From Maritimibacter sp. (GTDB lineage: Bacteria; Pseudomonadota; Alphaproteobacteria; Rhodobacterales; Rhodobacteraceae), in NCBI GenBank assembly GCA_020441225.1, contig JAGRMP010000040.1, forward strand, positions 1 through 17,165: 17,165 nucleotides of DNA, written 5' to 3'. Shown in pieces: positions 1 through 6,838 of this stretch; the stretch's first letter is position 1; each line of letters starts with the position of its first letter. Made by a program: the position numbers and the translations under genes. The notes beneath the pieces were generated by a model. It ran no database searches and had not been told where the DNA came from. It saw nothing but the letters and a program-made list of their open reading frames with translations.

Positions 1-134
1 GGCTCCCCGATGCCTGGGAAACGGCGCATCCGCCGCTCGACCCCGCGGCACCGGACGACGTCTGGGCGATCGCGCCGGATCGCGGCCTGTCGCTCCTCGA
101 AAGCTACCTCGCGGAGCGCGCCGCCGATCTCTAG
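1..134 (+). CDS. 3' end of an unrecognised protein gene (partial)
   Basis: An open frame enters from the left edge (first whole codon at position 3) and stops at TAG 132-134. It gives 43 residues ending in DRGLSLLESYLAERAADL. Codons are mostly G/C-ending, as in the real genes of the window, and the sequence reads as a normal protein C-terminus with an amphipathic final helix. I do not recognise the family from this fragment and give no function. Whether it belongs to the polysaccharide locus cannot be told. It is followed by 711 bases without a convincing gene, so it is probably a separate transcription unit. A short G+C hairpin (134-148, GCCGG/CCGGC) overlaps the stop, with no T-run after it. 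Confidence 0.6.
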   Translation, partial: LPDAWETAHPPLDPAAPDDVWAIAPDRGLSLLESYLAERAADL

Positions 135-449
135 CCGGCGGCCCCGGCACGCGCTGGACCGGACGCAGCCGCGGCCCGCGCCCATGCGCATCCCCAAAGC
201 CTTCGGGACGCTTGCCGTCCTGCGGCGTCCGGTCGACGGCGAAGCGCCCCGTCCCGTCCCGCCGCGCCGCGCCGCAGCGGGCTTCGGCCGGGCGGGCAGC
301 GGGCCGGGACGGAACGACGCCGGGTATTCAAGGCCGTTTGGGAAAAGTCGGCGGTTTAACCGGATTGCGAAACGGGTATCCCGTGCCCGGCGGATTGTTT
401 CCAACGGAGCGACGAATCGCAGACGCAGAAAAACGTCCGATTTTCGGCA

Positions 450-465
450 CGGCCCGATTGGGCCG
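450..465. other. Perfect hairpin, 6-bp stem with GATT loop
   Basis: CGGCCC (450-455) pairs perfectly with GGGCCG (460-465) around GATT. A second arm just upstream, TTCGGC (443-448), can pair with GCCGAA (462-467) instead, so two exclusive folds are possible. No T-run follows on the plus strand, so a classical intrinsic terminator for the upstream gene is not supported. It could also be a protein-binding dyad. Confidence 0.35.
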
Positions 466-619
466 AAGTTGCAGTAATTTAAACGAATTTCAATAAACCC
501 ACGTACTGTTTCGACTATGTGCCCGAATTGTCACTCCCTACGGGGCCTTCCGAGCTGCAAAAAATTGGGTTTTTCCAACGATTACAGGTATTTAGATAGA
601 TTTGGTTCGAATAAGGATA

Positions 620-639
620 ATTGCGGCACGATTGCGGCA
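620..639 (+). repeat. Tandem 9-bp direct repeat with 11-bp period
   Basis: ATTGCGGCA occurs at 620-628 and again, identical, at 631-639, separated by CG. The 11-base period places the copies on about the same face of the DNA helix. It lies in the A+T-rich core, 24 bases before the TACAAT element at 663-668. This is the arrangement expected of a two-site activator or repressor operator. The cognate regulator is unknown. Confidence 0.4.
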
Positions 640-699
640 TGGATGTGTGCAGTTAGAGTTAATACAATGTCACCATTGAATTAAGTTGTCACAAACTGG

Positions 700-722
700 T
701 CCCCAGGGGAGGGGTAGCCCCT
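700..722 (+). other. Two mutually exclusive hairpins in the leader
   Basis: TCCCC (700-704) can pair with GGGGA (706-710), and AGGGG (710-714) can pair with CCCCT (718-722) around TAG. The two G4 runs (706-709 and 711-714) can each pair with either C4 run, so the RNA could switch between folds. The first hairpin has an almost absent loop and would open partly in practice. It lies about 125 bases before the chosen start of the dehydratase gene. Confidence 0.25.
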
Positions 723-845
723 TCGGATCAGACGGAGCGGCGATTTGTTTCTACGTGGTGTGTGGGGTTGATTGGGGGTGGGAAATTGACAAGTCTCAAT
801 ACAGGGCCGTGGCGCGCGCGTTCGGTCGCCGGGCGACGGGCAAGG

Positions 846-2957
846 ATGTGGAACATCGGCAGGCACTACAGCCGCGTGTTCGGCGAGGTGTGGTCGCATA
901 AGAGGCTGTTTACCGGCGACCAGATCGTGGTCGCCGCATCCCTGACATTGGCCTTCATCCTGCAGTCCGGGTTCCCGGCCGTATGGTCCGACGGCGCACG
1001 GCTCGCCGAGCTGATCCTCGCCGGCATGGTCACGGCCGGCGTGGTCTTTCCGCTCAGCGGCATGTACCGGCGCCACTGGTTCTCGGCATCGATCCGCGAC
1101 GTGTTGATCGTCGGTTCCGCCGCGGCGCTGATGCTGACCCTGGTCGCTCTTCTCAACCTGTTTGGACTGGCGGCAGCCGGCACGCCTGCGGGAGTGTACA
1201 TTGTCGCCCTGTTCGTCGCCCCGCCCTTCCTGGCGCTGGAACGGCTCGCCCGCCGGATCAACAACAACGCCGTGGGCCTGCTGCTCGGCGGCGGCAAGGC
1301 GCAACCGAAGCGCGGCGCGGATTCGGTTCTGCTCGTCGGCACCGGGACGGCCTGTGATCTGTTCCTCCGGGCGATCCGCAACATGCCCAATCCGCCGTTC
1401 GAGCCGATCGGCATCGTCGATGACGTCGAGCACACCCGCGGCCTTGTTTTCCAGGACGTGCCGATCATCGGCTCGGTGGTGGACATGGACACGGTGCGCG
1501 AATTCTTCGTGACCCACCCGCTGCCGCGGCACATCGTGATCACCGAGCCCCCGGCGCAATTCAACGAGAGCAACATCCGCGACCTGCTGACTTGGGCCGA
1601 GGCTCGGGGCATCGGCGTGCGCCGCCTGCCCGGCCTGTTCGAGCTTCACAGCTTCGACGAAACGACGGCGACGCGGACGGTCGAGGTGCATCCCAACGAC
1701 CTCCTGCATCGGCCGGCCCGGGTCAACGACCGTCGCCGCCTTGCCAGGCGCCTGACCGGGCGCCGGATCGTCGTGACCGGAGCCGGCGGCAGCATCGGCG
1801 GCGAGCTGGTCCGCCAGATCGCCGCGAACGAACCGGAAAGCCTGCTGCTGATCGACAATTCCGAGTTCAATCTCTACTCGATCAACAAGGATCTCGAGCG
1901 CTTTTTCCCGGGTGTCGAACGGCAGGTCCAGATCTGCGACGTGCGCGACCGGGCCCGGGTCGAGTACCTGTTCGAAACCTACCGGCCGGACATCGTGTTC
2001 CATGCCGCGGCGCTCAAGCACGTCCCGATGGTCGAGGCGAACCCGCGCGAAGGCGTGTTGACCAACGTCACCGGGACCCGCAACGTGGCCGATGCCGCGC
2101 GAAATTCGGGCGCCTCGGCGATGGTGCAGATCTCCACCGACAAGGCGGTCAACGGCACTTCGGTGATGGGCGCGACCAAACGGGTCGCCGAGCTCTACTG
2201 CGGCGCGCTCGACCGCGAGACGGAGCGGGACGCCCACGGCACGCGGTTCATGACGGTGCGGTTCGGCAACGTGCTCGGCTCGTCGGGATCGCTGATTCCG
2301 CTGTTCAAGGAGCAGATCGCCAAGGGCGGCCCGCTGACGGTCACCGATCCCCGCATGGAGCGGTACTTCATGACCATCCGCGAGGCGGTGGAGCTGACGC
2401 TCATGGCCTCCGCGCATGGACTGGAACAGAAAACCGAACGCGGTGCGATCTTCGTCCTCGACATGGGCGAGCCGGTGCGGATCGTCGATATCGCCGAACG
2501 GATGATCCGCCTGTCGGGGCTGGAACCCGGCAGGGACATCGGAATCGAATATATCGGCATGCGCCCGGGCGAAAAGCTCTACGAGGAACTGTTCGACGCG
2601 CTCGAAACACCGCGGCCGAGCGGGCTCGACGGCGCGCTGCTGGCGGCCTCCGCTGTGGTCCCGCTCGACGCGTTACGGGCCTCGACCGACCGGCTCGAAG
2701 CCTTCGCCGGGATGAACGACGTGCCGATGATCCTCGACATGCTGCACAAGATCGTTCCCGGCTACGGCGACGGCGCAACGACGGCGCGCCCGCCTGCCCC
2801 GAGCCGGCAGGTGCTGGTGCAGGCGAACGGCCAGAAAAGCGTCAAGCGGCCGGACCGGATCGCACCCAGGCCGGAGGCCGACAAGCCGCGGTTCCCGACC
2901 GCGCCGCGGTTTCCCGGTTCCCCTCTGGCGGCGGGAGGCGATCTGCGGAAGAGTTGA
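846..2957 (+). CDS. Membrane-bound nucleotide-sugar 4,6-dehydratase (WbpM/PglF/CapD family)
   Basis: This family converts UDP-GlcNAc to a UDP-4-keto-6-deoxy sugar, the entry step to QuiNAc, FucNAc or bacillosamine-type residues. From the chosen start (703 aa) there are four membrane segments (about 26-43, 53-72, 86-108, 115-131) and a first Rossmann-like domain (from about 160). The catalytic SDR domain follows, with GAGGSIG (312-318) binding NAD(P) and STDKAVNGTSVMGATKR (430-446), whose T431, D432, K433, M441 and K445 match the Tyr-less T/S-M-K active site of WbpM and PglF. Residues 635-703 form a Pro/Arg-rich tail not usual in the family. WbpM has about 665 residues. ATG 846 is chosen because GGGCAAGG lies directly before it. 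GTG 762 or TTG 786 in the same frame are possible. It is the first gene of operon A. Family assignment is firm; the exact product sugar is not determined. Confidence 0.92.
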   Translation: MWNIGRHYSRVFGEVWSHKRLFTGDQIVVAASLTLAFILQSGFPAVWSDGARLAELILAGMVTAGVVFPLSGMYRRHWFSASIRDVLIVGSAAALMLTLVALLNLFGLAAAGTPAGVYIVALFVAPPFLALERLARRINNNAVGLLLGGGKAQPKRGADSVLLVGTGTACDLFLRAIRNMPNPPFEPIGIVDDVEHTRGLVFQDVPIIGSVVDMDTVREFFVTHPLPRHIVITEPPAQFNESNIRDLLTWAEARGIGVRRLPGLFELHSFDETTATRTVEVHPNDLLHRPARVNDRRRLARRLTGRRIVVTGAGGSIGGELVRQIAANEPESLLLIDNSEFNLYSINKDLERFFPGVERQVQICDVRDRARVEYLFETYRPDIVFHAAALKHVPMVEANPREGVLTNVTGTRNVADAARNSGASAMVQISTDKAVNGTSVMGATKRVAELYCGALDRETERDAHGTRFMTVRFGNVLGSSGSLIPLFKEQIAKGGPLTVTDPRMERYFMTIREAVELTLMASAHGLEQKTERGAIFVLDMGEPVRIVDIAERMIRLSGLEPGRDIGIEYIGMRPGEKLYEELFDALETPRPSGLDGALLAASAVVPLDALRASTDRLEAFAGMNDVPMILDMLHKIVPGYGDGATTARPPAPSRQVLVQANGQKSVKRPDRIAPRPEADKPRFPTAPRFPGSPLAAGGDLRKS

Positions 2958-3111
2958 CACCGGCGGCGCCAAGCCCGATTCATGGATGTGCTATGCATGA
3001 TTTGGTCGCCCGAGGCGTTGGTGGGGAAAGCGTCGGCACAGCATTTCAGGCCCGACGCCCGGTGGCCACGGGGCGCATTCACGTCCGCACAGGAGGCCTT
3101 TTGGAAGAACG

Positions 3112-4305
3112 ATGAAGGTGCTCCACTGTATTACCAGCACCGGTGTTGGAGGTGCGCAGGTCATGCTGCTGCGCTACCTCCGCGCGCTTGGCCCGCTTGC
3201 GCGCGAGCACACCGTCTATTCGCTCATGCCCCGCGGCGAGATCGGCGACGAGATCGCCGCCCTCGGCGTCGCGGTCCGTTCCGCTGACATGGGACAGGGC
3301 GCCTACTCGCTGCGCGGGCTGCTGCATCTGCGGCGGACGATCGGCGAGGTCGGACCGGACCTGGTCCACGGCTGGATGTACCACGGAAACCTCGCCGCGC
3401 GATTGGCGTCCATGGGACCGGGCGCGCGGCCGCCGGTGGTCTGGGCCGTGCATCACTCGCTTCAGGATATCCGCGCCGAGCGTCGCTCGAGCCGCGTCGT
3501 CATGCGGGCGAGCGCGCTCCTGTCCGGCGGCGTCGCCGGGATATCGTACTGCGCCCGCATCGCCGCCGACCAGCACGCAGCTCTGGGCTTCGCCGCGAAG
3601 AAGGGCATCGTCATTCCGAACGGGATCGACACCGACGAGTTTCGCCCGCAACCCGATGCCCGCGCCCGGCTGGGGGCACTCGCGGGCATTCCCGACGATC
3701 GGGTGATCATCGGCAATGTCGGGCGCGACCATCCGATGAAGGACCAGGCCCGCATGGTCGCCGCCGTGGCCCGCCTGCTCGAGCGTGGCCACAACGTCCA
3801 CGCGGTGCTCATCGGGTTCGGCCAGGAGGACGGAAGCGCACGCCGCGCCGCAGACGAACTCGGCATCGGCGACAGGGTGACCACGCTGGCCGAGCGCAAC
3901 GACATTGCGCATCTCGTCGGCGGGTTTGACATCTTCCTGTTGCCCTCGGCCTGGGGCGAGGCATTTCCGCTTGCGGTCTGCGAGGCAATGGCCGTCGGGG
4001 TCCCGGCCGTGGTCACCGATGTGGGCGACAGCAGCTGGATCGTCGGCGACACCGGCACGGTCGTGCCCCCGGGCGACACCGAAGCGCAGGCCGACGCGCT
4101 CGCCGCGCTCGTCACCCTCGGCCGGTCCGGGCGCCAGGCATTGGGGCGCGCCGCGCGGGCGCGGATCTGCGACAACTTCTCGATCTCCCGCTTCGTCGAA
4201 GCCCACGAGACCTGGTACCGCAGCGTGACCGCGACCGGGCCGAGCGGCGCCGGCGCGCCGGGTGCGGCGGCGGATCGGTCGCCCAACGGAGGGCTGGCCC
4301 GATGA
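3112..4305 (+). CDS. GT4-family glycosyltransferase
   Basis: A retaining GT-B glycosyltransferase of 397 aa, expected on the cytoplasmic face adding one sugar to the lipid-linked repeat unit. The N-terminal domain opens with STGVGGAQ (9-16), the glycine-rich acceptor loop. The C-terminal nucleotide-sugar domain has GRDHPMKDQ (204-212), in the place of the usual G-R-x-x-x-x-K-G motif, and the E-x7-E motif E283...E291 in EAFPLAVCEAMAVG. The last 25 or so residues are Ala/Gly/Pro-rich and probably disordered. GGAAG sits a few bases before ATG 3112. It is separated from the dehydratase by 154 bases, in which I see no gene. That gap holds a perfect TTGACA (2954-2959) overlapping the previous stop, without a good -10 box. 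The last four bases overlap the next gene (ATGA). Donor and acceptor cannot be read from sequence. Confidence 0.9.
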   Translation: MKVLHCITSTGVGGAQVMLLRYLRALGPLAREHTVYSLMPRGEIGDEIAALGVAVRSADMGQGAYSLRGLLHLRRTIGEVGPDLVHGWMYHGNLAARLASMGPGARPPVVWAVHHSLQDIRAERRSSRVVMRASALLSGGVAGISYCARIAADQHAALGFAAKKGIVIPNGIDTDEFRPQPDARARLGALAGIPDDRVIIGNVGRDHPMKDQARMVAAVARLLERGHNVHAVLIGFGQEDGSARRAADELGIGDRVTTLAERNDIAHLVGGFDIFLLPSAWGEAFPLAVCEAMAVGVPAVVTDVGDSSWIVGDTGTVVPPGDTEAQADALAALVTLGRSGRQALGRAARARICDNFSISRFVEAHETWYRSVTATGPSGAGAPGAAADRSPNGGLAR

Positions 4306-5483
4306 CCGGCACGTCGGTCCCGGCGCGACGCATCGCGCTCGTCAGCAGCTATGCGCCGAGCCTCACGCGGTTCCGGTTCGATCTGATCCGCGCGCTCATC
4401 GCCGAGGGGCATGCGGTCACCGCCTTCGCGCCCGAGAACGACCGGCAGGTGGCGGCCGCGCTCGCCGGGATCGGCTGCGATTTCCAGGTTCTGCCGATGG
4501 CGCGGACCGGCACCGACGTGTTCGCCGATCTGGGCCTCCTCGCCCGGATGACCCGCGCCTTCCGGCGCCTCCGCCCCGATGTCGTCATCACCTACACGAT
4601 GAAGCCGGTGATCTACGGCGGGATCGCCGCCCGGCTGGCCGGAGTGCCCGACCGCCATGCCCTGATGACCGGCCTCGGCTATGTTTTCGCCGACCCCGAT
4701 CCGCGGGGAAAGCGGCGGCTGTTGCGCGCGCTTTCGGTGCGGCTCTACCGCGCCGGGCTGCGCGGGACGGGGCGCGTCTTCGTCTACAACGGGGCGGATG
4801 AAGACGATATCCGGCGGTTCCGCATGCTCGACGACGACGCCAAGCTCGTCCGGGTGGCGGGCACCGGCGTCAATCTCGAGCGATACCCGCACCGGCCTGC
4901 GCCGGAGGGCCCCCTGCGCTTCCTGATGATCGCCCGTCTTCTGGCGGACAAGGGCGTGCGCGAATACGTGGCGGCCGCGAAACGGCTGAAACCGGCGTTC
5001 CCCGAGGCGGAATTCCGCATCCTCGGCCCGCTCGATCCGAACCCGGAAGGCATCGGCGCGGACGAGATCGCGCAATGGCGGCGCGACGGCGTGGTCGACT
5101 ACCTCGGCGAGACGGACGATGTGCGTCCCTACCTCGCCGACAGTTCGGTCTTCGTCCTGCCGTCCTATTACCGCGAGGGCATTCCGCGTTCGATCCTCGA
5201 GGCGATGGCAACCGGGCGCCCGGTGATCACGACCACCCTGCCCGGCTGTGCCGACACCGTCGAAGACGGGGTGTCGGGCTACCTGGTCGCGCCGCGCGAC
5301 GATGCGGCCCTGGCCGCGGCAATGCGCCGGTTTCTCGACGATCCCGCGCGCGCCGAGCCGATGGGACGCAGCGCGCGCACGCGGGCCGAAGCCGTGTTCG
5401 ACATCCACAAGGTCAACCGCCACCTGGTGACGCAGATGGGCCTCGGCGCGGGACCCAATCCGTTCCCGGCACGGGCCGCATGA
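4302..5483 (+). CDS. GT4-family glycosyltransferase, PglA-like
   Basis: A 393-aa GT-B glycosyltransferase. The N-terminal half contains TYTMKPVIYGG (97-107) and GLGYVF (124-129). I associate these motifs with the PglA/WbnH-like branch of GT4, which adds HexNAc to an undecaprenyl-diphosphate HexNAc acceptor. The C-terminal half contains ARLLADKGVREY and the E-x7-E pair E292...E300 in EGIPRSILEAMATG. The start overlaps the previous stop by four bases (ATGA, 4302-4305) and the end overlaps the flippase gene the same way, so translation is probably coupled. If PglA-like, it would act second in assembly, after a 4-keto-6-deoxy-derived first sugar. This fits the dehydratase in the same operon but is inference. 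GT4 membership is firm; the specificity is a guess from motif resemblance. Confidence 0.9.
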   Translation: MTGTSVPARRIALVSSYAPSLTRFRFDLIRALIAEGHAVTAFAPENDRQVAAALAGIGCDFQVLPMARTGTDVFADLGLLARMTRAFRRLRPDVVITYTMKPVIYGGIAARLAGVPDRHALMTGLGYVFADPDPRGKRRLLRALSVRLYRAGLRGTGRVFVYNGADEDDIRRFRMLDDDAKLVRVAGTGVNLERYPHRPAPEGPLRFLMIARLLADKGVREYVAAAKRLKPAFPEAEFRILGPLDPNPEGIGADEIAQWRRDGVVDYLGETDDVRPYLADSSVFVLPSYYREGIPRSILEAMATGRPVITTTLPGCADTVEDGVSGYLVAPRDDAALAAAMRRFLDDPARAEPMGRSARTRAEAVFDIHKVNRHLVTQMGLGAGPNPFPARAA

Positions 5484-6826
5484 GCGGCGGCCCCATGGCG
5501 AACCGGTTCAAACGTCTGATCCATTTCGACGAGGTCGTGCCGCGGATCCTGCGCAATGTCGGCGTGCTGGTCTCCGGCACTGCCATCGTCTCGCTGCTCG
5601 GGATCGTCACGCTCGCCATCATCGCCCGCGCGCTCGGCCCCGCCGGGGTCGGTATCTTCGCCCTGGTTGAAGCCTATGTCCGCACCATCGACATGCTGAC
5701 CCGGTTCCAGCCGACCCAGGCGATCATCAAATACGCCTCGGCAGCGGCGGAACAGGGCGACCGCGACCGTTTCGCGCGCCTGATCAAGTTCTCGATCCTG
5801 GTCGACCTCGCCGGCGGCGCGCTTGCGGGCACGATCGCGATCGCGCTCGGATGGGGGGCGGCGCGCCTGCTCGATCTGGGCTCGGACGGCGTCGGTTACA
5901 TCATGTTCGTATCCGTGGCACTGTTCGTATCGTTCCGGCCCACAGGCATCGCGGTTCTGCGCCTGCTCGACCGGTTCGATCTGCTCGCGAAGGCCGATGT
6001 CGGCGTCGCCGTGATGCGGCTCACGATCGCCGCCGTGGCCTTGCTGCTCGATCTCGGGATCTGGGCATTCATGGTCATCCTGCTGTTGCAAAGCCTGGCC
6101 GACGGGATCGTGGCCTTCGTGCTCGCAATGCGCGAGTTGTCGCGTCAGGGCTACGACGGGATCTGGCGCGCCTCTGCCCGTTCGGCGGCGGCCGAAAACC
6201 CGGGCCTGCTGCGGTTTCTGTGGAACTCCAACATCAACCAGATCCTGCGCCAGTCGATCCTGCGCTTCGACGTGCTCGCCCTCGGCGCGCTCGTCGGCCC
6301 GTCTTCGGTCGGCCTCTACGAGGTGGCGAAACGCTCGGGCAAGTCGATCCTGCGCCTGGCCCGGACGATCACCCAGGTGCTGTTCCCAGAACTGGCCAGG
6401 CTCTGGGTCCGCGGCGAACAGGCGCGTTTCCGCAGGATCATCTGGCGCGTCAGCGCGATGACCCTGACCGTCAGCATGGTGCTGTTCGTCCCTCTCGCCT
6501 TCGCCATGCCGACGATCGTCAAGGTGGTGTTCGGCCCCGAATTCGCGGGAGCCGTGCCGTTGATCCTCCTGTTCGGGGTCTCGATCATCGTGCAGATCAC
6601 CGGCCTGCCGTTCAATCCGGCGCTGTTCAGCATCGGCCGCGACCGCGAGCTCCTGTGGATCACGATTTTCGCAACGATCCTGTTCGCCCTTGCGTTTTAC
6701 CCCGCGGTGATGCTGTTTTCCGCCATTGGCGCGGTGCTTTGCCACCTCCTCTTCAGTATCATCTGGTTCATCGGGTGCCTGTGGTTGTTGAGGGCGACAC
6801 CGCTCCCGGAGGAAGCGCATCCCTGA
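5480..6826 (+). CDS. wzx: Oligosaccharide flippase, Wzx/MOP superfamily
   Basis: A 448-aa polytopic inner-membrane protein with about a dozen hydrophobic segments. The first is GTAIVSLLGIVTLAIIA near the N-terminus, followed by the GPAGVGIFALVEAY loop typical of polysaccharide-transport (MOP) proteins. The family moves undecaprenyl-diphosphate-linked repeat units from the cytoplasmic to the periplasmic face. Length matches the usual 400-500 aa. The open frame extends far upstream, but ATG 5480 overlaps the stop of the preceding glycosyltransferase (ATGA, 5480-5483), the same coupling used elsewhere in this operon. MAN at codon 6 (5495) is an alternative. The stop (6824-6826) overlaps the ribosome-binding site of the next gene. 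Placement between glycosyltransferases and a Wzy-like gene supports the role. Confidence 0.9.
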   Translation: MSGGPMANRFKRLIHFDEVVPRILRNVGVLVSGTAIVSLLGIVTLAIIARALGPAGVGIFALVEAYVRTIDMLTRFQPTQAIIKYASAAAEQGDRDRFARLIKFSILVDLAGGALAGTIAIALGWGAARLLDLGSDGVGYIMFVSVALFVSFRPTGIAVLRLLDRFDLLAKADVGVAVMRLTIAAVALLLDLGIWAFMVILLLQSLADGIVAFVLAMRELSRQGYDGIWRASARSAAAENPGLLRFLWNSNINQILRQSILRFDVLALGALVGPSSVGLYEVAKRSGKSILRLARTITQVLFPELARLWVRGEQARFRRIIWRVSAMTLTVSMVLFVPLAFAMPTIVKVVFGPEFAGAVPLILLFGVSIIVQITGLPFNPALFSIGRDRELLWITIFATILFALAFYPAVMLFSAIGAVLCHLLFSIIWFIGCLWLLRATPLPEEAHP

Positions 6827-6838
6827 GGAAGCGACCGC

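Larger units (their letters stand above)
135..845. promoter_or_regulatory. Long non-coding leader with A+T-rich core upstream of the polysaccharide operon
   Basis: No convincing gene lies in these 711 bases. Positions 135-330 are very G+C-rich, with an 8-bp inverted repeat (CCGTCCCG 254-261 / CGGGACGG 305-312). Positions 481-660 are only about 43% G+C by count, far below the surrounding genes. Dyads are CGGTTTAACCG (352-362), CCGA-TTT-TCGG (437-447), CGGCCC-GATT-GGGCCG (450-465), CAATG-TCAC-CATTG (665-678) and GTCGC-CGG-GCGAC (825-837). TGTCAC occurs at 529-534, 668-673 and 687-692. TACAAT at 663-668 resembles a -10 box, but no good -35 box stands 16-18 bases before it, so I assign no start point. 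The region probably contains the promoter of operon A. In alphaproteobacteria such A+T-rich regions before exopolysaccharide genes are often bound by regulators of the MucR/Ros type; that is inference here. Confidence 0.5.

Noticed and set aside
184..477. 97-codon Arg-rich frame on the plus strand
   Set aside because: No ribosome-binding site, low complexity, and composition as expected of a chance frame in G+C-rich sequence.
517..684. 55-residue Cys-containing frame starting MCPNCH (a C-x-x-C motif) in the A+T-rich leader
   Set aside because: No ribosome-binding site, many A/T-ending codons unlike every real gene here, and it overlaps the probable promoter elements. Worth a conservation check but not called.
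659..684. TTAA pair as a CtrA site
   Set aside because: The two TTAA are 22 bases apart, not the TTAA-N7-TTAA spacing of the CtrA consensus.
786..791. Perfect TTGACA as a -35 box before the dehydratase
   Set aside because: The bases 15-19 downstream are G+C-rich and contain nothing like a -10 box.
2954..2959. Perfect TTGACA over the dehydratase stop, as an internal promoter
   Set aside because: The best -10 at proper spacing matches only 3 of 6 bases; TATGCA at 2992 is too far away.
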